Positions 37,803 to 46,454 of a stretch of 64,000 nucleotides of DNA are shown here, in pieces; position 1 is the stretch's first letter, and each line of letters opens with the position of its first letter. This stretch comes from Glutamicibacter mishrai (GTDB taxonomy: Bacteria > Actinomycetota > Actinomycetes > Actinomycetales > Micrococcaceae). The DNA lies in assembly GCF_012221945.1 (NCBI RefSeq), contig NZ_CP032549.1, forward strand, positions 372,001 through 436,000. Direction: 5' to 3'. Below the pieces are notes generated by a model that worked only from the letters and a program-made list of their open reading frames with translations, searched no databases and had not been told where the DNA came from. The position numbers and the translations under genes are program-made.

Positions 37803-38168
37803 ATGACAATGATGACTCGTAGAGACGCGGCAATCGCGTTAGATATCCCTGTAGAGATGGCCAAGCGCCATGGCGTACCTTCCCGCATGACTGAAGCGGA
37901 GTTCCGGGAACTGAACACCAATCCGCCGGCGTGGCTGGTCCAGTCGCGGGCCAATCGCACCGGCAAGCGTCCGGTGTGGGTCCACTTGGTGTGCGAAGTC
38001 TGCGGGTTCAGCGAATACGAGCGCCCTAAGAAGTGGTGGCCAACCTTCGACTTCGTGCACTGCCACAGCCACTCCCCGGCCCAGCTGCCCAAGCTCGCGT
38101 CCGGGAAGACCCGTGTGGAATACCAGGATATTTCAGCGCATATGTTCGGCATCGTCGACGAGGACTAG
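37803..38168 (+). CDS. Small conserved protein, DUF5997-like N-terminus, Cys/His-rich C-terminus
   Basis: Protein of up to 121 residues (ATGs at 37803, 37809 and 37812 are alternatives; no strong ribosome site). The N-terminal half (DAAIALDIPVEMAKRHGVPSRMTEAEF then ELNTNPPAWL) resembles the DUF5997 pattern of small actinobacterial proteins. The C-terminal half has CEVCGF and HCHSH, a possible metal site, in a tryptophan-rich context (KKWWPTFDF). Function unknown. Divergent from the peptide-binding lipoprotein gene and convergent with mnmA, with a bidirectional terminator behind it. Confidence 0.7.
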   Translation: MTMMTRRDAAIALDIPVEMAKRHGVPSRMTEAEFRELNTNPPAWLVQSRANRTGKRPVWVHLVCEVCGFSEYERPKKWWPTFDFVHCHSHSPAQLPKLASGKTRVEYQDISAHMFGIVDED

Positions 38169-38207
38169 CCAACAACCGCTTGGTGCCAGCAAGGCGCAAA
38201 AGGGCAT

Positions 38208-38254
38208 AAAAATACCTCAGGGATCAGATTGAACTGACCCCTGAGGTATTTTGC
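38208..38254. terminator. Bidirectional terminator between the 37803 gene and mnmA
   Basis: A stem pairs AAAATACCTCAGGG with its complement (38209-38252) with A/T runs on both outer flanks, so it can stop transcripts arriving from both convergent genes. Confidence 0.85.
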
Positions 38255-38258
38255 TTAT

Positions 38259-39395
38259 CTAGCGGACCTTTTCCGAGTCCCACGCGCTGGAGCGGGCAGA
38301 ATCAATGGTCGCCTGGCCAAGCACGCGGCTGCCCTTGTAGACCACCATGGTCTGGCCCGGCGCCACGCCTCGCATGCCTTCTGGCAGGTTCACGACCAGC
38401 TCGTCGCGCCCTTCGGCGGAGCGTTCCATATGCGCCACAGCCTCGACAGGATCGCCGTGAGCCCGCACCTGCACCATGCAGTCGAACTTGTCTCCGGTGA
38501 AAACTTCTGCGATCGGAACACCGGCCCAGGAAATGCGGATACCGCGCAACTGGTCAACGGCCAGCAATGCTTCTGGCCCGACGATGACCTTGTTTTCCTT
38601 GGGACGGATTTCCAGCACGAAGCGCGGCTTGCCATCGGCAGCTGGACGGCCCAAACGCAGTCCCTTGCGCTGTCCCACGGTGAAGGCCTGAGCGCCTTCA
38701 TGCTCGCCTAGCTGGTTGCCCTCGTGGTCAACGATTTCGCCTGGCTTCATCTCGATGCGCTCTGCGAGCCAGCCGCGGGTGTCGCCGTCAGGGATGAAGC
38801 AGATGTCGTAGCTGTCCGGCTTGTTGGCAACGGTCAGTCCGCGAGCTGCTGCTTCGGCACGCACTTCAGCCTTCGATGGAGTTTCAGCCAGCGGGAACAT
38901 GCAGTGCTCCAGCTGCTCGTGGGTGAGCACACCCAGAACGTAGGACTGGTCCTTGGCCCAGTCGGCAGCACGGTGCAATTCAGGCGCGCCATTCTCGTCA
39001 CGCAGGACCTTGGCGTAGTGCCCGGTGCATACGGCATCGAAGCCCAGGGCCAGGGCCTTCTCCAGAAGGGCCGCGAACTTGATCTTCTCGTTGCAACGCA
39101 TGCAAGGATTAGGGGTTCGGCCAGCTTCGTATTCGTCAACGAAGTCCTGGACAACGTCTTCGGCAAAGCGGTCGGAGAAGTCCCACACGTAGAACGGGAT
39201 GCCCAGCTTGTCGCAGGCGCGCCACGCGTCGTTGGAGTCTTCCACCGTGCAGCAGCCACGCGAACCGGTGCGAAGCGTTCCTGGCATGCGTGAAAGCGCC
39301 AAGTGCACGCCGACGACGTCGTGGCCGGCTTCAACTGCGCGGGCTGCGGCTACCGCCGAGTCCACGCCTCCGGACATCGCTGCTAGTACCTTCAT
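38259..39395 (-). CDS. mnmA: tRNA-specific 2-thiouridylase MnmA
   Basis: Installs the 2-thio group on wobble U34 of tRNAs for Lys, Glu and Gln. The 378-residue protein has the ATP-pyrophosphatase P-loop SGGVDS (8-13), the catalytic cysteine pair in NPCMRC (about residue 100) and [10 protein letters not shown], and a C-terminal beta-barrel domain. Its start overlaps the end of the cysteine desulfurase gene by 4 bases (ATGA), which fits sulfur being passed from that enzyme to MnmA. Confidence 0.96.
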   Translation of the reverse strand: MKVLAAMSGGVDSAVAAARAVEAGHDVVGVHLALSRMPGTLRTGSRGCCTVEDSNDAWRACDKLGIPFYVWDFSDRFAEDVVQDFVDEYEAGRTPNPCMRCNEKIKFAALLEKALALGFDAVCTGHYAKVLRDENGAPELHRAADWAKDQSYVLGVLTHEQLEHCMFPLAETPSKAEVRAEAAARGLTVANKPDSYDICFIPDGDTRGWLAERIEMKPGEIVDHEGNQLGEHEGAQAFTVGQRKGLRLGRPAADGKPRFVLEIRPKENKVIVGPEALLAVDQLRGIRISWAGVPIAEVFTGDKFDCMVQVRAHGDPVEAVAHMERSAEGRDELVVNLPEGMRGVAPGQTMVVYKGSRVLGQATIDSARSSAWDSEKVR

Positions 39396-40627
39396 CGTGT
39401 AAAACCTGTTCCTGCCGTGTGGATGCTGCTTTCATCGGCTGCCATGCCAGCCTTCTTTGCCCGTGCATACGCTTCGGGCAAAGCCTCTATTAATGCGTCA
39501 ACGTCGGAACGGGTGGATGTATGCCCCAATGTGAAGCGTTGCACACTTCGGGCACTGCGCGCATCCCGTCCCATAGCCAATAAAACATGCGATGGCTGCG
39601 GAACGCCAGCGGTGCACGCCGACCCGGTGGACGACGCGATGCCGAACATGTCCAGAAGGAAGAGCAAGGAATCGCCCTCGCACTCCGGGAATGTGAAGTG
39701 CAGATTCCCCGGCAGGCGTTTGCCTTCATTGGCAACATCGCGAGGGCCGTTCAAAACTGCTTCGGGAATCATGTCGGTGATGCGCTGCACCGCGTATTCG
39801 CGCAATTCGCTCAGCCGCGCGGCTTCTTCACCCAACTGCTCCCGCACTGCCTTCGCTGCGGCCGCGAACCCTGCGGCGCTGGCCGCGTTCAGGGTTCCGG
39901 AGCGCAGCTTCCGTTCATGCCCGCCGCCATGCTGCACTGGCGTCAGGACGATATCGCGACGCACCAGCAGACCGCCGATGCCTACCGGCCCGCCGATCTT
40001 GTGCGCGCTGATAGCCATCGTGGCCAAGTTCGATTGGGCGAAATCCACCTCTACCGCCCCGAAAGCCTGTACCGCGTCCGAGTGCACGGGGATTCCGTAC
40101 TGCGCCGCCAAGGCAGCGAATTCAGCCACTGGCTGGACGGTGCCTACTTCGTTGTTGGCCCACATCAAGGTAGCCAGTGCGATCTGTGCGTGGTGTTCCG
40201 CAAAGAGCGAGGCCGCAGCTTCGAGATCCACGACTCCGTCGCGGTCGACCGGCAGCCACAACAAGGTGGCGTTCTCGTGCTCTTCGAGCCACATGGCGGT
40301 GTCCAGCACCGCGTGATGCTCGATACCGGTGAGCGCGATGGTGCGCGCCTGCTCATTTGCGGCGACGCGGTTCCAGAACAGGCCCTTGATAGCCAGGTTG
40401 TCGGACTCTGTACCGCCAGAAGTAAAAATCAGTTCGCTCAGATGCGCTCCTGCGGACTGCGCGACAGCGAGGCGTGCATCATCGACCGCCCGGTTAGCGC
40501 GGCGCCCAGCACCATGCAACGACGAAGGATTACCGGTCAGAGAGTACTGTTCGGTGATAGCAGCCAACGCTGCAGGATTCAGATCAGTGGTTGCCGCGTG
40601 ATCCAAGTAAACGGCGGAAGTATTCAT
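39392..40627 (-). CDS. iscS: Cysteine desulfurase (IscS/NifS family)
   Basis: PLP enzyme that releases sulfur from cysteine for tRNA thiolation and Fe-S clusters. The 411-residue protein starts [20 protein letters not shown], carries the PLP-binding lysine in [12 protein letters not shown] and the mobile sulfur-accepting cysteine in [13 protein letters not shown] with AAAGG upstream. Coupled to mnmA and 20 bp after an unknown gene; the etfBA-iscS-mnmA vicinity recalls Rv3024c-Rv3029c. Confidence 0.95.
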   Translation of the reverse strand: MNTSAVYLDHAATTDLNPAALAAITEQYSLTGNPSSLHGAGRRANRAVDDARLAVAQSAGAHLSELIFTSGGTESDNLAIKGLFWNRVAANEQARTIALTGIEHHAVLDTAMWLEEHENATLLWLPVDRDGVVDLEAAASLFAEHHAQIALATLMWANNEVGTVQPVAEFAALAAQYGIPVHSDAVQAFGAVEVDFAQSNLATMAISAHKIGGPVGIGGLLVRRDIVLTPVQHGGGHERKLRSGTLNAASAAGFAAAAKAVREQLGEEAARLSELREYAVQRITDMIPEAVLNGPRDVANEGKRLPGNLHFTFPECEGDSLLFLLDMFGIASSTGSACTAGVPQPSHVLLAMGRDARSARSVQRFTLGHTSTRSDVDALIEALPEAYARAKKAGMAADESSIHTAGTGFTR

Positions 40628-40647
40628 AACCCTTTAATGGTACGGCT

Positions 40648-41466
40648 TTACAGACCCTCGTTTGAATGGCCAATCCGTGTGAATTGGCCGACCTCGATCA
40701 CTTCAAGATCAGGATTCTTCAAGACTGCCTCGATCAACGCGGCCGATCCCCCAAGGATGGTGCAGTCGTCATAAGGCTCCGTGGAGAGCATCCAGCTCTT
40801 GTCGGCGGAGAAAGCCAAAGCCGGGCGCTGGCGCTGGGCGCCGTCCACGGTTTGGGCCCACAGCGGGCGAGCCAAGAATTCGGCATCCGCTTCGAACAGG
40901 TGGTAGTTGCGGTAGCCTCCGCCCAGTTCCAGCGGGGCAGCATTCACGATCTCGGGGCCGAAGGCCGGCTTTTGGGCTTCGGCCAAGGCCGTTTGGTAGG
41001 CCGTCTGGTTTTCTTCGTCGCTGAGCTGCGGGTCAGGTTCCTGCTCTATCTGGATCCGGTCTCCGCCTTCGATAAACGCGTATCCGGCCCACAGACCGGC
41101 AATGTATTTTTGCGTCGGCTCAGCATCCGCCGTCAGGGTATGGATCAGCGACTGCCACTGTTCTTCCGGCAGCTGATCCAATGGCAAGTCGGTATCAACC
41201 CACGCGTCTTCTTCGACCGGATCACCTTGCGCATCCAATCCGGCGACCGTTTCAAACAGGTCGGCGGCGGTGATGATGTGATTGCGGCTTTTAGCTACAG
41301 TCCCCCAGCTGACCAGCTGATCATCTTCATCCAGGGCCGGATGCAAGATGCGAACGTAGCGTTCGTAACCTACTGGAATCTGCGCCACGACGGTTGAAGG
41401 ATCGGCTGACGAGCAAGCCGAAGCGATCCATTGGCCCTGCTCTGCTGAAATATGTGAAAACTGCAT
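40648..41466 (-). CDS. Conserved hypothetical protein (272 aa)
   Basis: No family recognised. It is acidic, with no signal peptide or membrane helix, many tryptophans and aromatic residues, and an internal stretch SWGTVAKSRNHIITAADLF. It looks like a soluble globular protein. It precedes iscS-mnmA on the same strand by 20 bp, so it is probably co-transcribed with them, but that alone does not assign a role. ATG at 41464-41466. Confidence 0.7.
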   Translation of the reverse strand: MQFSHISAEQGQWIASACSSADPSTVVAQIPVGYERYVRILHPALDEDDQLVSWGTVAKSRNHIITAADLFETVAGLDAQGDPVEEDAWVDTDLPLDQLPEEQWQSLIHTLTADAEPTQKYIAGLWAGYAFIEGGDRIQIEQEPDPQLSDEENQTAYQTALAEAQKPAFGPEIVNAAPLELGGGYRNYHLFEADAEFLARPLWAQTVDGAQRQRPALAFSADKSWMLSTEPYDDCTILGGSAALIEAVLKNPDLEVIEVGQFTRIGHSNEGL

Positions 41467-41579
41467 GTCCTTAGCCTAGCGATGTCTCGGAGCGAAATCT
41501 GCCTTGGGAATGCCGTCGGTGGTATGAATGAATAGACACCTCGTGACACGCGACGTTTACTGCAAGGGAGCTTCCATCG

Positions 41580-42506
41580 ATGTTCAAGCCTGAGTTGCTA
41601 GAGCCCATCCACGAGTTTTCTCGGCAAACCATCGATTTCTCCCGGAAAATCGCCATCATGGCAGTGATCAACCGCACGCCAGATTCCTTCTACGACGCAG
41701 GGTCCACCTTCGGCCTCGATCAAGCGGTCTCCGCTGCCTTGCAAGCCATCGAGGATGGAGCGGACTGGGTCGACATTGGCGGCGTCCCGTTCTCCCCCGG
41801 CCCAGAACTTCACTGGCAGGATGAAGCTGAGCGCATTGTGCCGGTGATCAAGGCCGTGCGTGACCGCAGCGACGCGATCATTTCAGCTGATACTTTCCAG
41901 CCTCTCGTTGCCCAGGCTGCCATCGAGGCGGGGGCGGATGTCATCAATGACACCACCGGCTTGGCCTATCCCGAACTGGCTGAAGTTGTTGCCAAGAACA
42001 ACGTTCACCTGGTGATCACGCATTCGCTTGCCAAGCCGCGAACCATCTATCCGCGACCGCACTACGCAGATGTCGTCGCGGAGGTCAGGCAGTATCTCAA
42101 GGACAAGGTGGCTGTGGCCCTCGCCTCTGGCATCTCGCCGTCAAAAATCATTGTTGACCCGGGGCACGACCTCAATAAGAACACTAGGCACACGCTGGAG
42201 ATCACAAACAATTTCCAGGCTTTTGCCGACTTGGGATTCCCAGCCTTGGCCGCCGTCTCGAATAAGGACTTCATCGGCGAAACCCTGGATCTGCCAAAGG
42301 CGCAGCGTACGCTCGGGTCCATGGTCGCAGCCACGATCTGCGCCATGAACGGGGCACGTATCCTGCGCATGCACAATATCCCCGAATCGGTCCAGACAGT
42401 TCGATTGCTTGAAGCGACCCAAGGTTGGCGCGAACCGGCGTATCAGATTCACAACATGGGTGATGTCAATCCACCTGCTCATCCCGAACGCGAACATAGC
42501 AAGTAA
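41580..42506 (+). CDS. folP2: FolP2-type dihydropteroate synthase homologue
   Basis: TIM-barrel protein of 308 residues related to dihydropteroate synthase. It keeps AVINRTPDSFYDAG and INDTTG but departs from the enzyme at key places: DIGGVPFSPGPE instead of DIGGESTRPGA, DPGHDLNKNT instead of DPGxGFGK, SNKDFIGETL instead of SRKxFIG, and LRMHNI instead of RVHDV. These changes match the actinobacterial FolP2 group (Rv1207-like), whose members have not been shown to make dihydropteroate. It is 13 bp before the RibD-type reductase gene and probably in one operon with it. Whether it is a working sulfonamide target is doubtful. Confidence 0.85.
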   Translation: MFKPELLEPIHEFSRQTIDFSRKIAIMAVINRTPDSFYDAGSTFGLDQAVSAALQAIEDGADWVDIGGVPFSPGPELHWQDEAERIVPVIKAVRDRSDAIISADTFQPLVAQAAIEAGADVINDTTGLAYPELAEVVAKNNVHLVITHSLAKPRTIYPRPHYADVVAEVRQYLKDKVAVALASGISPSKIIVDPGHDLNKNTRHTLEITNNFQAFADLGFPALAAVSNKDFIGETLDLPKAQRTLGSMVAATICAMNGARILRMHNIPESVQTVRLLEATQGWREPAYQIHNMGDVNPPAHPEREHSK

Positions 42507-42519
42507 AGGACCAGCATCA

Positions 42520-43263
42520 ATGCGAGCACTGCTTCCCGAACCAATCAATGACCTAAGCGACGATCAGCTCCTGGAACGCTACGACAGCGCAAGCCGCCCC
42601 TTTGTACGATTCAATTTCGTCAGCAGCATCGACGGCAGCGCACAGGCCGACGGGCTGTCGGCGAAATTGGGCTCCGACGGCGATCAGAGGATATTCGCGC
42701 TGCTCCGCCGGCTGGCTGATGTCGTCGTCGTTGGCGCTGGAACTGTTCGCGCCGAAGGCTACGAAGGAGCTCTCGTCTCCGCAGAAGATGAAGAATGGCG
42801 CACCGCCCACGGATTATCTGCACATCCAGCGCTTGCCCTGATCTCTGCCGGATTGCACCTTGACCCTTCAGCACAGATTTTTAAACAGTCGCCTGTCCCC
42901 GTCATTGTCTTCACCTCTGTTGAAGTCACTGACGAGATGCGTGGTTCCTATCCCGACAACGTGGAAATCATCCGGGTGGGAAAGCTGGAGAAAGGCTGCG
43001 ATCCCGAGGACATCGTTGAGCAACTCGTCGCGCGGGGAATGGGTTTCATCCATTGTGAAGGTGGCCCGCACATATTCGGCCAGTTCGCGTCGGCTGGCAT
43101 GGTGGACTCAGCGTGCATCAGCTATTCGCCAGTAGTTGTAGCAGGCGAGGGATTGCGAATTGCGGCGCACAACCAGCAGACTTTCCAGCGTTTCATGCTC
43201 AATTCTTTGTGCGAGGAAGAAAGCATGCTCTTCTGCGACTACCGGATCAAGAAATCAGATTAA
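42520..43263 (+). CDS. RibD C-terminal-type (pyrimidine/dihydrofolate) reductase, Rv2671-like
   Basis: Stand-alone NADPH-dependent reductase domain of 247 residues without the RibD deaminase half. Visible motifs are RFNFVSSIDGSAQADG, ADVVVVGAGTVRAEGY and HCEGGPHIFGQFASAGMVD, the RibD_C fold, which is related to dihydrofolate reductase. The sequence resembles M. tuberculosis Rv2671, reported to act as an alternative dihydrofolate reductase. The start is ATG 42520 with AAAGGA upstream; the frame extends back to 42409 inside folP2. It overlaps the convergent lipid kinase gene by 17 bases. Confidence 0.87.
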   Translation: MRALLPEPINDLSDDQLLERYDSASRPFVRFNFVSSIDGSAQADGLSAKLGSDGDQRIFALLRRLADVVVVGAGTVRAEGYEGALVSAEDEEWRTAHGLSAHPALALISAGLHLDPSAQIFKQSPVPVIVFTSVEVTDEMRGSYPDNVEIIRVGKLEKGCDPEDIVEQLVARGMGFIHCEGGPHIFGQFASAGMVDSACISYSPVVVAGEGLRIAAHNQQTFQRFMLNSLCEEESMLFCDYRIKKSD

Positions 43264-44146
43264 TAGCTCCCGTCAGCACACGGACATCAAAATTTCCTGT
43301 CCCGACGTACTCGCCGTCTGCGAAACTATCCTGCTGAGTTTCGACATGTGCTGACGAAAGACGGTGGCTGATTTTCCAGCGATGGGCCGACCCGCTCAAG
43401 ATCTTGCCGATGGAGGGCAAAACGGGCAACACGTTCTCGCCACGGACCATGCTCAGTTCCAAGACTCCATCCGTGAACTCAGCAGCAGGAAAGAGCCGAA
43501 TTCCGCCGCCCAATGACCGGATGTTCGCGATGCTAGCTGCCAAAGCGGGTCCATCAAAGCTGAATTCTGGTGTAGCGACCCTGCTGTGGAAGCTTTTGAG
43601 CCTCGGCAGCGCAAATAGCAGGCCCACAATATATCTGAAGGCTCCTAGCTGCCGCGGCAGTTCATTGGCAGCCGCATTGATCTTTGCTTCAGCACCCCAG
43701 GAAACAGCACCGACTGCATACTTGATCTGGCCGGGATCATCTTCGAATTTCAGCTCCAACGCGTCAACCTTCATGGCCTCGCGGCGATGCATGAAATGCG
43801 AAACGATGCGTTCGATGGACTCGTGCTGATTTTGATGGGCGAGCATCCTCCACAGATCGTTGCCACTTCCAGCAGGGACAATCCCGACCGGGATTCCTGT
43901 GTTCACAAGACGTGGAAGCACTCGATGGATCAATCCGTCGCCACCAACGACTACAAGGCCTCGGCAAGGCACCGGGTTTGTTGCGTTTGTTTCCATTGAA
44001 ACGAAAGAAGCATCGACAAGTTCACTGGCGATGTTGATGGCGTGAAGCGACGACGCCAAGTTTTCTGCCCTTTGCTGCCCCGCACCTCTGCCAGCAGACG
44101 GGTGGAAAACAATGCGGACGATCCCGTCCGGATCAAAAGTCATCAT
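43247..44146 (-). CDS. Diacylglycerol kinase-family lipid kinase (YegS/BmrU-like)
   Basis: Predicted ATP-dependent lipid kinase of 299 residues. The catalytic loop reads VVVGGDGLIHRVL; the usual GGDGT threonine is Leu here, an unusual change. PAGSGNDLWRML is the expected second motif, and the C-terminal lobe matches the family (AVSWGAEAKINAAA, FADGEYV). Start ATG 44144-44146 or the next ATG; the frame reaches 44176 with a GTG. No ribosome site is visible, so the message may be leaderless. Substrate unknown. Confidence 0.85.
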   Translation of the reverse strand: MMTFDPDGIVRIVFHPSAGRGAGQQRAENLASSLHAINIASELVDASFVSMETNATNPVPCRGLVVVGGDGLIHRVLPRLVNTGIPVGIVPAGSGNDLWRMLAHQNQHESIERIVSHFMHRREAMKVDALELKFEDDPGQIKYAVGAVSWGAEAKINAAANELPRQLGAFRYIVGLLFALPRLKSFHSRVATPEFSFDGPALAASIANIRSLGGGIRLFPAAEFTDGVLELSMVRGENVLPVLPSIGKILSGSAHRWKISHRLSSAHVETQQDSFADGEYVGTGNFDVRVLTGAINLIS

Positions 44147-44259
44147 GTGAATAGAGATTACTGAGGCAGTGAGCACAACCCAATTATTTGTCAGGCGCTA
44201 TTAGCTAAACTGGAACACATGGCACACTGCCATGCCGTTCGAGAGGACCCAACTGGACT

Positions 44260-45159
44260 ATGAGCACGCCGAGCCCGTACGAAATTCTTGGTGTAACTCC
44301 TTCAGCCAGCATGGAAGAGATCAAAATTGCCTACCGTCGGGCAGCCAGGGCTACCCACCCCGATCTGGGCGGCAGCGAAGAAAAATTCAAACAAGTTCAG
44401 CAGGCATTCCAAGACATTACCGAGCTCGAGAATCCTCTGAGCCACGATCAAACCTTTCAAAAGCCAGGCGAGGCACCTCGGGCGGGATTCACCGCCCGCC
44501 CATTCGACGAGCGGCTGCGCAAGACTCCCCAGCAGCCAAAAGCACAGATGTCCACGGAATACGTTCCCGCGCTGTCGGATGCTTCATTTACCTGGTTGAG
44601 CAAGGAACTCTCCGAACAAAGAATCCACGGGGAACCACGCAAACGCGGCCTATTCGCCAATCGGGCAAGATTGGTCCGCGAAGCAACAACGATTAATTTG
44701 CTGAGCAAGAACGTGCTCAACGTGTTGCCAGCGGCTCGCTTGGTCAATGGGGTTTCCTCGCGGCAGGGCGGCCACTACGAGCACATTCTTGTGGCTGGCT
44801 ACCGCATGGCGGTCATTAATACGATGACCCTCCCGGAAGGCTACTACTCCTTTGACGGCAATGTGCTTCGCCATGGGAACAAGATGACCCAGCCGCCGGT
44901 ATTCAACATCTCGGCACTCCAGCGGAACTTCATGCAAATGAACGTCATGGCTTTCACCCTGGTTCTCTCCCCAACTGGGAATCGCCACGAACCGGTCATC
45001 GAATATCACCGCAATGCCGATCCGAGTCTTGGCACCTCCCCGAACGTGCTCAACGCAGCTGGTTTGGTCCGAGAGCTAAAGCTCTTCCTGGGATCCGGTC
45101 CTACTCCGAATGTTGTCGACCGTGCGGCTATAGCTCATCTACGTGAGGCGATGTACTGA
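44260..45159 (+). CDS. J-domain protein with unknown C-terminal domain
   Basis: Protein of 299 residues. An N-terminal DnaJ domain (about 4-60: PYEILGVTPSASMEEIKIAYRR) keeps the HPD motif (THPDLGG) that stimulates DnaK. There is no Gly/Phe-rich or zinc-finger region, so it is a class III J protein. The roughly 200-residue C-terminal part is not a domain I recognise (SRQGGHYEHILVAGYRMAVI, YYSFDGNVLRHG). ATG with GAGAGGACC upstream. The client protein is unknown. Confidence 0.82.
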   Translation: MSTPSPYEILGVTPSASMEEIKIAYRRAARATHPDLGGSEEKFKQVQQAFQDITELENPLSHDQTFQKPGEAPRAGFTARPFDERLRKTPQQPKAQMSTEYVPALSDASFTWLSKELSEQRIHGEPRKRGLFANRARLVREATTINLLSKNVLNVLPAARLVNGVSSRQGGHYEHILVAGYRMAVINTMTLPEGYYSFDGNVLRHGNKMTQPPVFNISALQRNFMQMNVMAFTLVLSPTGNRHEPVIEYHRNADPSLGTSPNVLNAAGLVRELKLFLGSGPTPNVVDRAAIAHLREAMY

Positions 45160-45203
45160 GTTCAATGGCGCAAATGGCATCCTGCAGCGCTTAAACTGGT
45201 TAA

Positions 45204-45665
45204 GTGTTTCGTATCGTATTCAACGCCCCAGAGATCCCGGGTAATTCCGGAAATGCCATCCGCCTATCGGCCATTACCGGTGCAGAACTGCACTTGGTCA
45301 AGCCACTAGGCTTCAATTTCGAGGATGCGAATCTGCGTCGTGCGGGGTTGGATTACCACGATTTAGCCAACGTCACGATTCACGAGAATCTTAACGCCGC
45401 TTTCGAAGCCTTGGGCGAAGGCCGTGTTTTCGCCTTCACTTCTGAAGGCGAAACGGTGTACTCGGATCTCAGTTATGAGCCGAGCGACATCTTCCTATTC
45501 GGCAAAGAGTCGGTCGGCCTCAGCTCCGAAGATAAGAAGCACCCACGCGTCACCGAGCTGGTACGACTGCCGATGCTTCCAGGACGCCGCTCACTCAACC
45601 TGGCGAATACGGCTTCCATCGTTGCCTACGAGGCGTGGCGTCAACACGGATTTGCTGGCGCGTAA
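45204..45665 (+). CDS. trmL: tRNA (cytidine(34)-2'-O)-methyltransferase TrmL-like (SPOUT)
   Basis: Ribose methyltransferase of the SpoU/TrmL group that modifies the wobble base of leucine tRNAs. The 153-residue protein has the short TrmL length, FNAPEIPGNSGNAIRLSA at the N-terminus, and the SPOUT knot motifs FLFGKESVGL and RLPMLPGRRSLNLANTASIVAYE. GTG start at 45204 with no clear ribosome site. Some actinobacterial members may modify other tRNAs. Confidence 0.92.
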   Translation: MFRIVFNAPEIPGNSGNAIRLSAITGAELHLVKPLGFNFEDANLRRAGLDYHDLANVTIHENLNAAFEALGEGRVFAFTSEGETVYSDLSYEPSDIFLFGKESVGLSSEDKKHPRVTELVRLPMLPGRRSLNLANTASIVAYEAWRQHGFAGA

Positions 45666-45789
45666 AGTACCAGTCTCCAACCGCCGCGTATACAGCTTTA
45701 CCTAATCTTTATAAAGTAGGCTCATTACTGTGCCCGTGACCGAACGGGTATTGAACTTTGCCGACGACCTTTCGGGAGAATCCAAGACA

Positions 45790-46356
45790 ATGACCGGTAG
45801 CCATTCCCAGCACCGCGACGAGCCTCAGGACGAAGACCTGGGACTAGACCTGGTGAGCCACGTGGCCAGCAGCTCACGAGCTGAACGAAAAACCAGACCA
45901 CGACGCTGGATTTTCGCGATCGTAGGCGCTGCGATCATCGTCATTCTGGCTTTGGTCGTCTTCTCCCTGCTCAACGGCGGAACGAAGGCGTCCAAAGCTT
46001 CAAAAGCTGATGATGCGATTTCTGTTGCCGTCGACCTCAAGAGCGGCGGTAACGCCAACCTCAGCAGTTCGAAGTCGGAAGATGCCATCGGCGTCGAGCT
46101 GACCTCGCTGCCGCCATTAGACGAATCTGAACAGTATGTTGCGTGGGCGATCCACGATTCCGGCAGCGTTTCGGTCATTACGAAGAGCAATGGCGAAGAT
46201 GCATCAGCTGGTTATTCCCCCGCCGACGACGTCATCGCCATCCATATTACTGTCGAGAGTTCCACTACTCCCGCGCAACCATCAGAAGACACCGAAGCTT
46301 CGGTAGATCTTCCATTGAGCGCGGATTCAAGCACTCAGGCCAGCCAGGGTTCATAG
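45790..46356 (+). CDS. Single-pass membrane protein, RskA-like extracytoplasmic domain
   Basis: Protein of 188 residues. A charged cytoplasmic N-terminus (about 1-40) is followed by one membrane helix (about 41-62, IFAIVGAAIIVILALVVFSLL) and a 120-residue exterior part. The segment VELTSLPPLDESEQYVAWAIHDSGSV recalls the RskA/anti-sigma-K C-terminal domain (LPPLP..YQLWL). I see no zinc-binding anti-sigma N-terminus and no adjacent sigma factor gene, so an anti-sigma role is unproven. Start ATG 45790 behind GGGAGAA; the frame extends back to a GTG at 45730. Confidence 0.65.
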   Translation: MTGSHSQHRDEPQDEDLGLDLVSHVASSSRAERKTRPRRWIFAIVGAAIIVILALVVFSLLNGGTKASKASKADDAISVAVDLKSGGNANLSSSKSEDAIGVELTSLPPLDESEQYVAWAIHDSGSVSVITKSNGEDASAGYSPADDVIAIHITVESSTTPAQPSEDTEASVDLPLSADSSTQASQGS

Positions 46357-46382
46357 CCCGGGACTTCAGGTGTCAATGACAA

Positions 46383-46429
46383 GGTGCCTGTGACCACAGA
46401 GGAGATTCTCCTCTGTGGTCACAGGCACC
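46383..46429. terminator. 22-bp perfect hairpin between convergent genes
   Basis: A perfect stem (46383-46404 with 46408-46429) with a 3-base loop lies between the RskA-like and PIG-L genes. It has no T tract on either side, so it may end transcription from either direction only weakly. Confidence 0.65.
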
Positions 46430-46454
46430 CTGTGGTTTATCAAACGAAGATCAG

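Noticed and set aside
39587..40774. 395-codon plus-strand frame opposite iscS
   Set aside because: It lies over a clear cysteine desulfurase and has no start site or domain.
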